In this document: one piece after another, positions 51,617 to 61,161 of the stretch
Layout: every line of letters begins with the position of its first letter
How positions within the stretch are numbered: position 1 is the stretch's first letter
Source: Candidatus Thalassarchaeaceae archaeon
GTDB lineage: Archaea; Thermoplasmatota; Poseidoniia; Poseidoniales; Thalassarchaeaceae
DNA length: 64,000 nucleotides
Direction: 5' to 3'
Assembly (NCBI GenBank): GCA_023268715.1
Contig: JALRLV010000008.1
Span: forward strand, 1-64,000
The notes under the pieces: generated by a model
Told to the model about the DNA's origin: nothing
Databases searched by the model: none
The model's input: only the letters and a program-made list of their open reading frames with translations
Translations under genes and position numbers: made by a program

Positions 51617-52269
51617 GCGACACCCCCCAGTATTGAATCAACAACTCCGGAGATACCAGTGTCTGGGTCACAGCGAATGCCTCTGACTCCAAAGTTTTCT
51701 GCAGCGGCCATATCGACTCCTCTGTCGCCCACCATGAATGAGGTTGACTCATCAGGCCTTTCGACCCATTCAGCATCATAAAGCAGTTTGATGCTCGCGA
51801 AATCGGCATTTGATGAGGCGGCGTCCATTAGTTGCCTGCCTGCCTCTAGCATTCCGGAATTCGGCTTTCGTGCCCAAGCACCTTCCCAAGGAGCATATGG
51901 TGAAAATAATATCAAGTCTAGATGAGCATCTGAGTCTTCAAGTAGTAATCTACTCCTTATTTCTGAATGTATATCATCTAAATTGTCTGAATCCCAATGC
52001 CCTCTGCCAATAGGTGATTGATTAGTAACTACCACTATTCTATATCCCGCCCTACGCAATTTCCCAATTGCTAAGCCCGCATCTGGCAACAATTCGACTT
52101 CCGCAGGAGAATTGACGTATTTTTCACTTCCAACATTGATTACACCATCTCGGTCAAGATAGGCAATTCTTCCATCCCAACTTTTACCGCTCGGTAAATC
52201 AAGTAATTCCAGAGGGGCGGTTAATTCCGCAGACTCGCGGTGAGGAGGTAGCATTGTATCACCGCTCAT
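51613..52269 (-). CDS. gmhB: HAD-family heptose-bisphosphate phosphatase (GmhB-like), zinc loop lost
   Basis: A 218-residue HAD phosphatase of the GmhB/HisB type, expected to dephosphorylate D-glycero-D-manno-heptose 1,7-bisphosphate. Motifs are YLDRDGVINV (I), VVVTNQSPIGRG (II), ARKPNSGML (III) and FMVGDRGVDMAAAENFGVR (IV). The loop that carries the zinc-binding cysteines in bacterial GmhB is replaced by FSPYAPWEGAWARKP, without cysteine, so structure or specificity may differ. It overlaps GmhA upstream by 11 bases and TiaS downstream by four. Histidinol phosphatase is an alternative function. Confidence 0.85.
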   Translation of the reverse strand: MSGDTMLPPHRESAELTAPLELLDLPSGKSWDGRIAYLDRDGVINVGSEKYVNSPAEVELLPDAGLAIGKLRRAGYRIVVVTNQSPIGRGHWDSDNLDDIHSEIRSRLLLEDSDAHLDLILFSPYAPWEGAWARKPNSGMLEAGRQLMDAASSNADFASIKLLYDAEWVERPDESTSFMVGDRGVDMAAAENFGVRGIRCDPDTGISGVVDSILGGVA

Positions 52270-52828
52270 TATTGGTCTTGGACGCTTCTTTAACGATGTG
52301 ATTAATGATTAATTGCATGTCTTCGATACGCTCCATGGAAGTAGTAGGAACAACAATTGCAACATCAACCATTTGGGCTAATTGCCCACCCCCTCCACCC
52401 TTGTAATCACCGGTTACAGCTGCTGTTCTACAACCCGCTTCTTTGGCTGCAGTAATTCCGTTTAGCACGTTGGGCGAATTTCCTGAACCTGAATATGCGA
52501 TAACAAGGTCGCCTGATTTTGCAAAAGTGGATAATTGCCCAGCGAATACATTTGCGTATTCGGTATCATTAGCCCATGCAGTGAACGAAGATATGTTGTC
52601 AGTATGAGCAATGGTAGGAATACCTAGTTCCTTTGACCAATCTCCTGCACTATGGGAAGGTGTTGCGGCGCTTCCACCATTGCCAATCATGTGGATACTA
52701 CCTCCTCTTTCCGCAACCGCAGTTAATTCCAACCAAAGGGCTTCAATTTGCGATTTAGAGACCTCTGAAAGGGTTCTTCGCAAATCACTGAGGTAATCCT
52801 CCGCGAATGATTCGAATTCGAAGCCCAT
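52259..52828 (-). CDS. gmhA: Phosphoheptose isomerase-like SIS protein (GmhA)
   Basis: A 189-residue SIS-domain sugar phosphate isomerase. Family features: IHMIGNGGSAATPSHSAGDWSKELG with the phosphate loop, NDTEYANVFAGQLSTFAKSGDLVIAYSGSGNSPNVLNGI, and the metal/active-site end ERIEDMQLIINHIVKEA. GmhA turns sedoheptulose 7-phosphate into D-glycero-D-manno-heptose 7-phosphate; the transketolase at 23.9-25.6 kb could supply the substrate. The ATG at 52828 (MGFEFESFAED) is used. First of the GmhA-GmhB-TiaS series; divergent from archaeosortase. Confidence 0.9.
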   Translation of the reverse strand: MGFEFESFAEDYLSDLRRTLSEVSKSQIEALWLELTAVAERGGSIHMIGNGGSAATPSHSAGDWSKELGIPTIAHTDNISSFTAWANDTEYANVFAGQLSTFAKSGDLVIAYSGSGNSPNVLNGITAAKEAGCRTAAVTGDYKGGGGGQLAQMVDVAIVVPTTSMERIEDMQLIINHIVKEASKTNNER

Positions 52829-52873
52829 GTGTCTCCCAAAGCAAACCGGTGAGGGCATCATATTTACGAGTTG

Positions 52874-53881
52874 ATGGCTGGAGTCGACTCGATGGAGGAG
52901 CCTGTAGGAGTCGCCTTAGAGTCTATTGCAGGCTCAATTGGCACCTCTGGGGAAGCACTCAGATTATTAATCGGGATATCAGGTATGGCTTTTCTAGCCA
53001 CCTCTTTCTCTAATTCAAAGGCTGAATGGTCAGGGCGAATCGCAGGCGCTGGTTGGGTATTTCTAGGCCTCTTCATTTACCTACTATCCGAATATTATGT
53101 GAAAATTGGAGATCCTGTTCTAGTCATGATGACTGCTGGGGCCTTACCCGGAGGTATTTTGCTTGCTTTGCTTGAGACCCAAAGGTTCAGCCAATTGAAA
53201 GAAGAAACCAGACAATCCCTAGTCTGGTTACGTGGAATGGTCGCTTGGTCAATGATCCCCTACCATGTAGTGTACTGTATTCCTTACCTCAACATCGCTT
53301 TTGTTATGCTAACAGCACACAGTGCTGAGTGGATGTTAGAATTTGTTGGATTAGGGTCTTACACAATGGGGGAAGTAATGGTCGATATAAACGATGGAGG
53401 AGAGGTTCCATTGAGTGATTGGGAGGGAAGTATGTTGCTTCTCACTCAACCACTAGGTGATGGAGGTTTCTTCATCCCAATGTATCATTCTACCGGCGAA
53501 GAGGTCAATATTGGGTTCATCCTAAGTTGCTCCGGTCTGCAGTCAATGATTATCTTTGTAGGAGCGATAGTGGCGCTACAAACCGTCCCCTGGAATCGAA
53601 GGATTCGAGGATTGTTGATTTCAGTTCCAACTATCCACATCCTGAACACATTCCGGAATGCAGGAATCGTTTGGTTGACAGACAACTATCGAAATTGGCA
53701 ATTCTTAGGATTGGATATGTTCGATTTCTCCCATAGCTATGCTGCAAAGGCCGCTAGCCTTTTCGCAATGTTTCTATTGGCGATTGCACTATTCGATTTA
53801 CTGCCAGAATTGCATAGAAATATAATGCTACTATTACCTGAAAAATTGAGAGGAAAAGATAATTCTTCAACGACTTCTTAG
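52874..53881 (+). CDS. artA: Archaeosortase A-like membrane transpeptidase
   Basis: A 335-residue multi-pass protein (about 8 hydrophobic segments between residues 27 and 312) with archaeosortase/exosortase active-site motifs: Cys219 in GFILSCSGLQSM, Arg261 in IHILNTFRNAGIVW and a His at about 287 in FDFSHSYAAK. Archaeosortase A cleaves PGF-CTERM tails of S-layer and other surface proteins and joins them to membrane lipid. It lies 45 bases from the divergent gmhA gene. ATG 52874 is used, a TTG precedes it. Its stop lies 15 bases inside the convergent Lhr gene. Confidence 0.86.
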   Translation: MAGVDSMEEPVGVALESIAGSIGTSGEALRLLIGISGMAFLATSFSNSKAEWSGRIAGAGWVFLGLFIYLLSEYYVKIGDPVLVMMTAGALPGGILLALLETQRFSQLKEETRQSLVWLRGMVAWSMIPYHVVYCIPYLNIAFVMLTAHSAEWMLEFVGLGSYTMGEVMVDINDGGEVPLSDWEGSMLLLTQPLGDGGFFIPMYHSTGEEVNIGFILSCSGLQSMIIFVGAIVALQTVPWNRRIRGLLISVPTIHILNTFRNAGIVWLTDNYRNWQFLGLDMFDFSHSYAAKAASLFAMFLLAIALFDLLPELHRNIMLLLPEKLRGKDNSSTTS

Positions 53882-56800
53882 TCGCTCGTATAGCTTTCCT
53901 TTCAGTGGCATATCATGCTCCCAAGCAAATTCTTTCATTACTCTCAATGCTTCTTTTTCTAAGTCAGAATCCCCAACGAAATCAGTGATGTGAATTACAC
54001 CTTCCCTGGTATTTGCCTTGAATGCCGCTACTGGTTCCTCTCTGTGGAATACGAGATATGCAGAACCATATCCGAATCTCTCTCTCAATAAGCTACCATA
54101 GTAGTGAATGAGTGGATCAGAAGGTGGGATTACCAAATCTCGAGTTTTAGTTAGTACATCTGACCCTTCTAACAGGTCATGACGGCCCCAACAAACGTCG
54201 TGCATATCGTCTACAAGGAAACCTTTGATGAGCGTGTCATCTTCTTCGAATTCACGCATAACATCAGATATTTCTTCTGCCGAAAAGGGTGACCCCGCTA
54301 ACCTCTCAACTTGTTTCAAAGTGATTACTGGGTAGTCTTTCACAAGGTCTCGCAAATAATCTCGCTTAACCTCCCATAGATCAGAGGTGGCTAAGGGTTC
54401 AACTGCCTTGAAACCCCCGCGATAATCCTGCACAAGGTGTCCGCTTCGGACTAATGGAGAGATTAGTTTGCGGAATTCACCACGACGCATCGCATGGCGC
54501 TCCATGAAAATCGCAGGGTCGTGGTGTTCCCTGAAGAATTGCAATATATCCTCGTCTTCTTCAGGAGCCTGTACATTTCGGATGGTCAATAATTTTTGGA
54601 AGTGAGGCATTTTTGCCCAGACCAAATGACCTCTAAGATTCGTTCCTTGGTGCAATTGGTGAGCCGCGGCCATTGATTTCAGGTCAACACGGAACATCTC
54701 ACAACGTCCGCGTAATGCGAAATCGTCTCTTAATTCATCAAGGTGGTCGAGTGCGATTGTTTCATTTTCATGTCGAGTCTTTTGATGAAGGGAATGGTGG
54801 TGGAAAAGAATTCTGTTAATCTTCTTTCGAGGCATTGGGTCTACAACACCACCTCGGATGTATCTCTCTCCATCTCCCATTGACTCGAAGCCTAGGTCGG
54901 AGAGAATCTGTTGCACATTTTCATCGCAATCATGCACAGGCACACCGTTGAATGCGTGAATAACAGAGACATCGATTAACCTATCACGATAATTTTCTAG
55001 CAATTCATCAAATGTGTCTTTGAACTCATCTAAGTATGAATGTGGGATGTTAATATCTTTGATATCTAGGTAATCATTTACCACGAACATCAGAATTCTA
55101 CCAACTGGATCAACGCCTTTGAAAACGGGATGATACCAACCTTGTTTCAACATCAGCCGAACTTCTTGGATAAATCTGGAACAGAATGGATCGGATTGCG
55201 ATACTATTCTCATTTTGCGATCTTCTGCCATTGGAGAGAGAAGTTTCTCTGCGTCTTCATGGCTTGAGTAGTAATCTGTTGGATCTGGTTGAAGGGCTAC
55301 TATGCGGGCAATTTTCCCAGAATTTTCCAAATCTCGAAGAGTCTCGGCTAATTCCTCAACCGGGCGTGAAACAAAGAATCTCAAAGTGTGCAGTCGAACG
55401 GGGCCAATTCTCTCAATGAGGTTTTTCACGGCCTCATCGAATTTCATCGGCTTGACTCTTCCATGAATTTTATGGAATACTGCGAGTGAACGTTTACGAT
55501 TAGGTAACTCGATGTATTTCTTTCCAATGACTAATTGCCTTTCTAGATTGGAAAGAGCACTTTTTAGAGACCTTTGGATATGAGCGTTTTCTTTGCCTTT
55601 TGGGTAATCGTCAAATAATTCTATTCGACTTATTCCATCCTTAGGTATCTTCTCCAATAGTTCTTCTTCTAGTGGACCAAGCCAAGGGTCACCCCTCAGA
55701 CCCAGCACCAACGGAAGTTGATCCTCCATTGTGTATCCTACACGATTGTGCAATAATCGACCATTGATGACATCCGGATCGTGTTTAATGTCCTTCCAAT
55801 CACGGAATCTGTAATCCTTCACACGATGTAACATTTCGTCTCTTCGTTGGACCAAAATGAGATTTCTAATCGCATCAGCGGGTTCTACATATTGTGTGAA
55901 CGATTTGTGGAGAATCAAGGTTTGAAGTGTTCTGTAATCTACTACCTCGACCTGACCTCCTGTTATTCGATATTCGTCAACTCTCAGGATGTATTCTCCA
56001 TCTTCTGTTTGAGTGAAGAAGCCTATCGAGACGAGATTTCTCATCTCCAGTTCTTGCAGTACCGATTCAACTTGGCCTCGAGGGAATGGTAATCTGTCTG
56101 CTAATTTGTCTAGAGTTCGAGGTCCTTCCGAACCCAACATATCCAGCAATTTGAGCCTCAGACAATCCATTGGGTCCGAAAGATAGGTCTCCTTCCAAGT
56201 AGCCGGCTGGCCTTCTTTGAAATCAACACCCATTTCGAATGTTAGACCTCCAGTGTAAAGGGAGCGAAGGTCGTCCATTTCATCCGCACCAGATACGGCT
56301 AGACACCCTAGTGTACCATGTACCCCAGCCATTCTTTCGGAGAACCATTTATCATCGATTTGTTCATGACCTGTATTTCGTACCTTAGTGATTAGGCCTC
56401 GCTCAGCCAATTCGTAAACCCAGGCTCGTAATTGATCAAACTCTACGTTCTTCAATTTTTCAGAATACAAAGGGTGAGTTAGAGATTTCTCTAAGCCACC
56501 ACCCATGTCCATCAGACGCAGTAAACCAGCTGGAGAGTCTGGTACTGCGACCTTGTCTTGGTAGTATTTTGCCAACCGTTCACGGTCTAAATCGGTAGCA
56601 AGGGAACGTGCTCCGAGAAGTCTTCGCAGAATCTCTGGATCTATGTCTTTAATCAAGTAAGCACGAGTTCGTAGGCTCAACAGGTCTTCAAATGAGGACA
56701 TGAAGAGAGTCATGCCAAGAGGAGATGGCATCTTCACCTTACGATGGACAATGCGTACATTTTCACTGTCCATTCTGGCGATGAAATCAGCTAATTCTTT

Positions 56801-59158
56801 CATCTCCAAGTCCGTGTTCATAATCTCATTCATTGCTTCTCGGATAACTACCGAATCTTCCAATTGCCTGTGTGCTCGCAATATTTGTTCGGCGCGATTT
56901 TGGAATTGTTTCGGGCTTACTTCATCAGCGCCAATTCTGCGTGGATTTAGCATACTTCGACTCGACACCTCACGGAACCTCTTAGCGAATAATTGTGAAT
57001 CGAGCATGTATCTTTGGAGAACTTCTCGACTAGAGTCATCTCTGAATAACTCAGGAATTTTTGAAATCTCTACCTCGTGACTTAATTTTATCATGAAACC
57101 ATTTTCATCAAAAGAAATCTCGTTAACCAATACATTGTCTCTAACTGCAATACCTGCGAAAAGATAGCCTAGAGCGAGGTTGAAAGCTCGACCTCTGCAG
57201 GTAGTTACGATATAGGTCGGCAGAGGTGCGGCTACCTGTTCTACAATTATTCGATCTCGACTCGGTACTTGGAAGGTTGTCGCACAGTGCTCATCGAGAT
57301 AATTAGCTAGAGCATTCGCAATTGGTTTGTTAAGGCCATATACATCCAACAGAAGAGGTCGAACATCTCGCCCCATTCTAACCATATGCGAAGCGTGCTC
57401 CAGAACATCTAGGACTTCGTAACTCAGTTCATTGGACCTTGAATTAGCCTCTCCGGCCCATGATGGGATGGTGGGCCTGTAACCTGTTGCAGAAGTAACG
57501 TTTACTCTTGTTCCTTGAACACTTGATACTCTGTATGTAGAACCTCCAAGAAGGAACACATCACCATTTCTTAAACTAGCAACGAAGCCACTGGAAAGTT
57601 GACCTACTAGAGTCCCGTCGGATGTGAAAACTAGGTAATTATTGTCCGGAGCAATAGTACCTATATTTGTGTAGTAAATCATCTGAGCGTAACCGCGCTT
57701 TCCGAAGCGATTGTCTTCCCAATCAACCCAAACTCGCCTTTCTTCCTCTAGTAGGTCTAATACCTCGATATAATCATCATAAGGTAGGGATCGATAAGGC
57801 CAAGCAGCAGTAACTAACTCATAGCCATCGTCAATATCCCATTCTTGAATAATCGTCAGGCCAATCATAAATTGGGCTAAAACATCTAACGAATTTTCGG
57901 GGAATTTTAGAAGGTCCATAGAGCCACGCAGAATACCATTTTGGAGTGCGACTAGTTCAAGCAAATCCTGTGGGGATGTAGGTAGAAATCGGGCTCTTGG
58001 TAGACCTCCCACTTGGTGACCTGCACGCCCGATTCTTTGTAGGGCAGTGGCAATCGAGCCTGGACTACCCACCTGTACAACACAATCTACTGAACCGATA
58101 TCGATACCCATTTCAAGAGAGGAAGAAGATACTACGCATCGAAGATGACCATTCTTTAGCCGTTGTTCAACATCTAAACGAATCGCTTTGTCCATTGAAC
58201 CATGGTGGCCTTCGACACCTGCAGTACCTAATATTTTCAATTTCTGAACCGTGGTTTCTGTCATCTGTCTGGTGTTAACGAAAACCAATGTAGTTGTATG
58301 GGCCTCAACAATTTCCTTAATCCTCTCAACGTTATGTTCGAGAACCTCCTTTATTGGTAACGAAGAAAACCTTGGAGTTGGTAAAATAATGTCAAGGTCT
58401 AATTTTCGAGCTCCTGAAACCTTAGCGATTGCAACATGTTGGGGCTCGGTATCACTTTCCCTTGAATCGGAAGCTACCAAAAATTCTGCGACCGCTTCTA
58501 GGGGCTCCATTGTAGCAGAAATTCCTATCCTTTGGACATCAGAATCGATTACACTGTCCATCAATGCAAGACTCAGAGCAAGGTGGGTTCCCCTTTTGGT
58601 TGGGACCAGTGAATGCATTTCATCGATTACCATCCATTTCATGTCATTCAATAATGGCCTGAATCTCTTCGATGCAAGGGCCAAACCGAGAGATTCTGGT
58701 GTAGTAATCAAAATGTGAGGAGGAGCCCTTAGCATCCTTTCTCTTTCTTTCTGGGGAGTGTCGCCTGTTCGCAGACCTACTTTGATTTCCTTTGCCCTGC
58801 TTGGAAGATATTTTTCGCGAATTTCAGTCAAGGGTCCAATCAGATTTTTCTGGATATCATTTGCGAGCGCTTTGATAGGTGAAATGTAAATGCACTGAAC
58901 TGATTTATCCAAACTTCCATCCAATGAGCGGCGTACTAAATCATCGATTATTGATAGGAAGGCAGTCAAGGTTTTTCCAGACCCTGTTGGTGAACATAGC
59001 AGCAAATGTTCGCCATTAAGTATCCTAGGTATTGCTAGTTTTTGTGGGTCTGTGAAGTCAGGAAATTTATCCTTAAACCAATTTCGCACTGGCGGAGATA
59101 GGCTCTCGAGTAGTTGCTCGGTTTCCCAAGAATCTTCTACATACTCTATTTTGGGCAT
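53867..59158 (-). CDS. lhr: Very long Lhr-type superfamily 2 helicase with AlkZ-like C-terminal part
   Basis: A 1763-residue SF2 helicase. Residues 1-400 hold the two RecA domains: Walker A SPTGSGKT (56-63), DEMH (179-182), SAT (214-216), and late motifs LVFVNTRQM, SSSSLEMGIDIG and QRIGRAGHQ. A winged-helix and Lhr-specific domain follow to about 850, as in the archaeal Lhr core. Beyond this an extra ~900 residues contain several winged-helix-like segments and, from about 1580 to the end, a part resembling the AlkZ/YcaQ (HTH_42) fold (WGRHDLLEGSDVLTK, PPSDPLIHYYGSLLRERFG). The ATG at 59158 has GGGGAG upstream. Related bacterial Lhr proteins have an AlkZ-like tail with uracil glycosylase activity, but archaeal members are usually core-only. 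Confidence 0.9.
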   Translation of the reverse strand: MPKIEYVEDSWETEQLLESLSPPVRNWFKDKFPDFTDPQKLAIPRILNGEHLLLCSPTGSGKTLTAFLSIIDDLVRRSLDGSLDKSVQCIYISPIKALANDIQKNLIGPLTEIREKYLPSRAKEIKVGLRTGDTPQKERERMLRAPPHILITTPESLGLALASKRFRPLLNDMKWMVIDEMHSLVPTKRGTHLALSLALMDSVIDSDVQRIGISATMEPLEAVAEFLVASDSRESDTEPQHVAIAKVSGARKLDLDIILPTPRFSSLPIKEVLEHNVERIKEIVEAHTTTLVFVNTRQMTETTVQKLKILGTAGVEGHHGSMDKAIRLDVEQRLKNGHLRCVVSSSSLEMGIDIGSVDCVVQVGSPGSIATALQRIGRAGHQVGGLPRARFLPTSPQDLLELVALQNGILRGSMDLLKFPENSLDVLAQFMIGLTIIQEWDIDDGYELVTAAWPYRSLPYDDYIEVLDLLEEERRVWVDWEDNRFGKRGYAQMIYYTNIGTIAPDNNYLVFTSDGTLVGQLSSGFVASLRNGDVFLLGGSTYRVSSVQGTRVNVTSATGYRPTIPSWAGEANSRSNELSYEVLDVLEHASHMVRMGRDVRPLLLDVYGLNKPIANALANYLDEHCATTFQVPSRDRIIVEQVAAPLPTYIVTTCRGRAFNLALGYLFAGIAVRDNVLVNEISFDENGFMIKLSHEVEISKIPELFRDDSSREVLQRYMLDSQLFAKRFREVSSRSMLNPRRIGADEVSPKQFQNRAEQILRAHRQLEDSVVIREAMNEIMNTDLEMKELADFIARMDSENVRIVHRKVKMPSPLGMTLFMSSFEDLLSLRTRAYLIKDIDPEILRRLLGARSLATDLDRERLAKYYQDKVAVPDSPAGLLRLMDMGGGLEKSLTHPLYSEKLKNVEFDQLRAWVYELAERGLITKVRNTGHEQIDDKWFSERMAGVHGTLGCLAVSGADEMDDLRSLYTGGLTFEMGVDFKEGQPATWKETYLSDPMDCLRLKLLDMLGSEGPRTLDKLADRLPFPRGQVESVLQELEMRNLVSIGFFTQTEDGEYILRVDEYRITGGQVEVVDYRTLQTLILHKSFTQYVEPADAIRNLILVQRRDEMLHRVKDYRFRDWKDIKHDPDVINGRLLHNRVGYTMEDQLPLVLGLRGDPWLGPLEEELLEKIPKDGISRIELFDDYPKGKENAHIQRSLKSALSNLERQLVIGKKYIELPNRKRSLAVFHKIHGRVKPMKFDEAVKNLIERIGPVRLHTLRFFVSRPVEELAETLRDLENSGKIARIVALQPDPTDYYSSHEDAEKLLSPMAEDRKMRIVSQSDPFCSRFIQEVRLMLKQGWYHPVFKGVDPVGRILMFVVNDYLDIKDINIPHSYLDEFKDTFDELLENYRDRLIDVSVIHAFNGVPVHDCDENVQQILSDLGFESMGDGERYIRGGVVDPMPRKKINRILFHHHSLHQKTRHENETIALDHLDELRDDFALRGRCEMFRVDLKSMAAAHQLHQGTNLRGHLVWAKMPHFQKLLTIRNVQAPEEDEDILQFFREHHDPAIFMERHAMRRGEFRKLISPLVRSGHLVQDYRGGFKAVEPLATSDLWEVKRDYLRDLVKDYPVITLKQVERLAGSPFSAEEISDVMREFEEDDTLIKGFLVDDMHDVCWGRHDLLEGSDVLTKTRDLVIPPSDPLIHYYGSLLRERFGYGSAYLVFHREEPVAAFKANTREGVIHITDFVGDSDLEKEALRVMKEFAWEHDMPLKGKLYERLRSR

Positions 59159-59230
59159 TATTCTCCCCTCGCACTATGTCCTCACAGGAGAATAATTCCG
59201 TAAATGAATACTTCGTTTGGATAAGCATAC

Positions 59231-59243
59231 AGTACTTTGTACT
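59231..59243. promoter_or_regulatory. AGTAC-TTT-GTACT palindrome in the Lhr-GlyRS intergenic region
   Basis: A perfect 5-bp inverted repeat with a 3-base spacer, about 10 bases before an AAATATAC element on the plus strand (59254-59261). The 222-base divergent region between lhr and glyS also has a second AT-rich element near 59288 (GATAAAAATT). The site may belong to either promoter. Confidence 0.3.
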
Positions 59244-59380
59244 AAATAGAAGAAAATATACTCAAATTTTCAAATTTTGCGGGATTTGATAAAAATTACA
59301 GGAGTAGTTAGTTTAGCCTTCTAAGTCAGTTACTTGCGGATGGCTTGAAAGACAGACGAACACTCCCCGCGCTGTTGGAT

Positions 59381-61096
59381 ATGTCTGACGAGCGTAGATT
59401 AGAGAGGTTGTCTGCGATGCTGAGGCGTCGAGGAGTAGTACTTCCTGCATTCGATATCTACGGTGGAGTTTCCGGGTTAATCGACTACGGACCTGTAGGA
59501 GCCGCAATTAGAAGGCGCGTAACTCAGAAATGGGTAGATCATTGGTTGAGCCATGGAGATATTGTTGAAATCGATTCTCCAACAATTACCCCCGAGTCCG
59601 TACTGTTAGCCAGCGGCCATGTTGGTGAGTTCAACGATCTAATGACTGAGTGCAAGGCCTGTGGCTCTATATTTCGCGCTGACCATTTAGTGGAGCATTT
59701 GCACCCTAATGCAGATGCCTTGAACTCTGATGAAATCGATAATTTACTATCCACTGGAATCCAGTGTCAATCCTGTTCCGAATCGGTATGGACTCCTGCT
59801 CAGCCGATGAATTTGATGTTCTCCACGACCATCGGAGCAATGAGCACTGGAAGAACGGCCTACATGAGGCCTGAAACCGCACAAGGTATGTTCATGCTAT
59901 ATCCAGCATTATACCGACACTTTAGGCAAAAATTACCATTCGGTGCGATACAAACAGGTAAAGGATACAGAAACGAAATCAGCCCTAGACAAGGAATGAT
60001 TCGTCTAAGGGAATTTAATATGGCAGAGCTAGAATATTTCATCGACCCAGAAAATCCTCCAATCGCCGACTTAAATCGTAGAACAGAGATAATTAGCCTG
60101 ATTCCTGATCCAGATGGCCCTCACGCTGGCGAGGCCCGAATGAGTTTCGGGGCAGCCCTAGATGCTGGAATCATACGCCATCCAACCGTTGCTTGGTTTT
60201 TGGCTAGGACCTGGGATTTCTTGGTAGAAGTAGGAATTAACCCCGCGAAGATGCGGTTCCGACAACATGCTAGTACCGAAATGGCTCACTATGCGGAAGA
60301 TTGCTGGGATTGTGAGATTCATGGAGAACATGGTTGGATAGAATGTGTTGGAATCGCTAACCGAACTTGCCACGACTTACAGAGTCATGAATCTCATTCT
60401 AAATCTAAGTCGCTTAGGGCTTGGAGGCAATTTGCTGAACCTCGGTCACAAACCATAGACAGATTAGCACCCAATGGGGCAGTAATCGGTCCAACCTTTA
60501 GAGGAGATGCGGGTGATGTAGTTGCTGCTCTAGAGTCTCTTACCGATTTACCTGATTCGTTCCCATTTGAATTAACACTGAAAGACGGACGGACGGTTAC
60601 AATAGAGGAAGGCATGGTAGAAAGAAGAATTGAGACCGTGAATGTCAGTGGGGAATGGTTCACACCTCATGTTATTGAGCCTGCATTTGGAGTTGACCGA
60701 ATTATCTGGCACGTACTCGATCACGCCTACGAAGAAGCTGAAAAGGAAGGAGAGGCTTACACATTCCTTAGACTCGCTGAAGGGATTTCTAGCGTCGACT
60801 GTGTTGTACTCCCATTATTCGACAAAGAAGGAATGCCCGAATTAGCAAGAGAGATTACTTCAGCGATAAATTCACTCCCACATTCTAGAGCAGAGATGGA
60901 CTCAAGCAAATCTATTGGCCGAAGATACGCACGGGCTGATGAAATTGGAGTACCTTGGGCATTGACCGTCGACCATACATCTCTGGAAGACGGTAGTGTG
61001 ACGATTAGGCGTAGGGATGACCAATTACAGGTACGAGCCTTTGTCGACGAGATTCTAACTCGAATGACTAACGGAACCATGCAAGAATTGTTCTAA
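59381..61096 (+). CDS. glyS: Glycyl-tRNA synthetase, archaeal/eukaryotic alpha2 type
   Basis: Class II synthetase charging tRNA(Gly). The 571-residue chain from ATG 59381 (MSDERRLERLSAMLRRRG) shows FDIYGGVSGLIDYGPVGAAIRRR (motif 1 region), ECKACGS...CQSCS zinc pairs, ARPETAQG-like MRPETAQGMF, KGYRNEISPRQGMIRLREFNMAELEYF (motif 2), ECVGIANRTCHDLQSHE, HVIEPAFGVDRIIWHVL (motif 3) and a C-terminal anticodon-binding domain with DEIGVPWALTVDH. A TTG at 59345 upstream is possible but less likely. Confidence 0.95.
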   Translation: MSDERRLERLSAMLRRRGVVLPAFDIYGGVSGLIDYGPVGAAIRRRVTQKWVDHWLSHGDIVEIDSPTITPESVLLASGHVGEFNDLMTECKACGSIFRADHLVEHLHPNADALNSDEIDNLLSTGIQCQSCSESVWTPAQPMNLMFSTTIGAMSTGRTAYMRPETAQGMFMLYPALYRHFRQKLPFGAIQTGKGYRNEISPRQGMIRLREFNMAELEYFIDPENPPIADLNRRTEIISLIPDPDGPHAGEARMSFGAALDAGIIRHPTVAWFLARTWDFLVEVGINPAKMRFRQHASTEMAHYAEDCWDCEIHGEHGWIECVGIANRTCHDLQSHESHSKSKSLRAWRQFAEPRSQTIDRLAPNGAVIGPTFRGDAGDVVAALESLTDLPDSFPFELTLKDGRTVTIEEGMVERRIETVNVSGEWFTPHVIEPAFGVDRIIWHVLDHAYEEAEKEGEAYTFLRLAEGISSVDCVVLPLFDKEGMPELAREITSAINSLPHSRAEMDSSKSIGRRYARADEIGVPWALTVDHTSLEDGSVTIRRRDDQLQVRAFVDEILTRMTNGTMQELF

Positions 61097-61161
61097 ATTT
61101 TTGATAGTTCCAGTAGAATTAGCCCACCAATCTTCAAGAGGCTCCAAGATAGGATAGGTGT

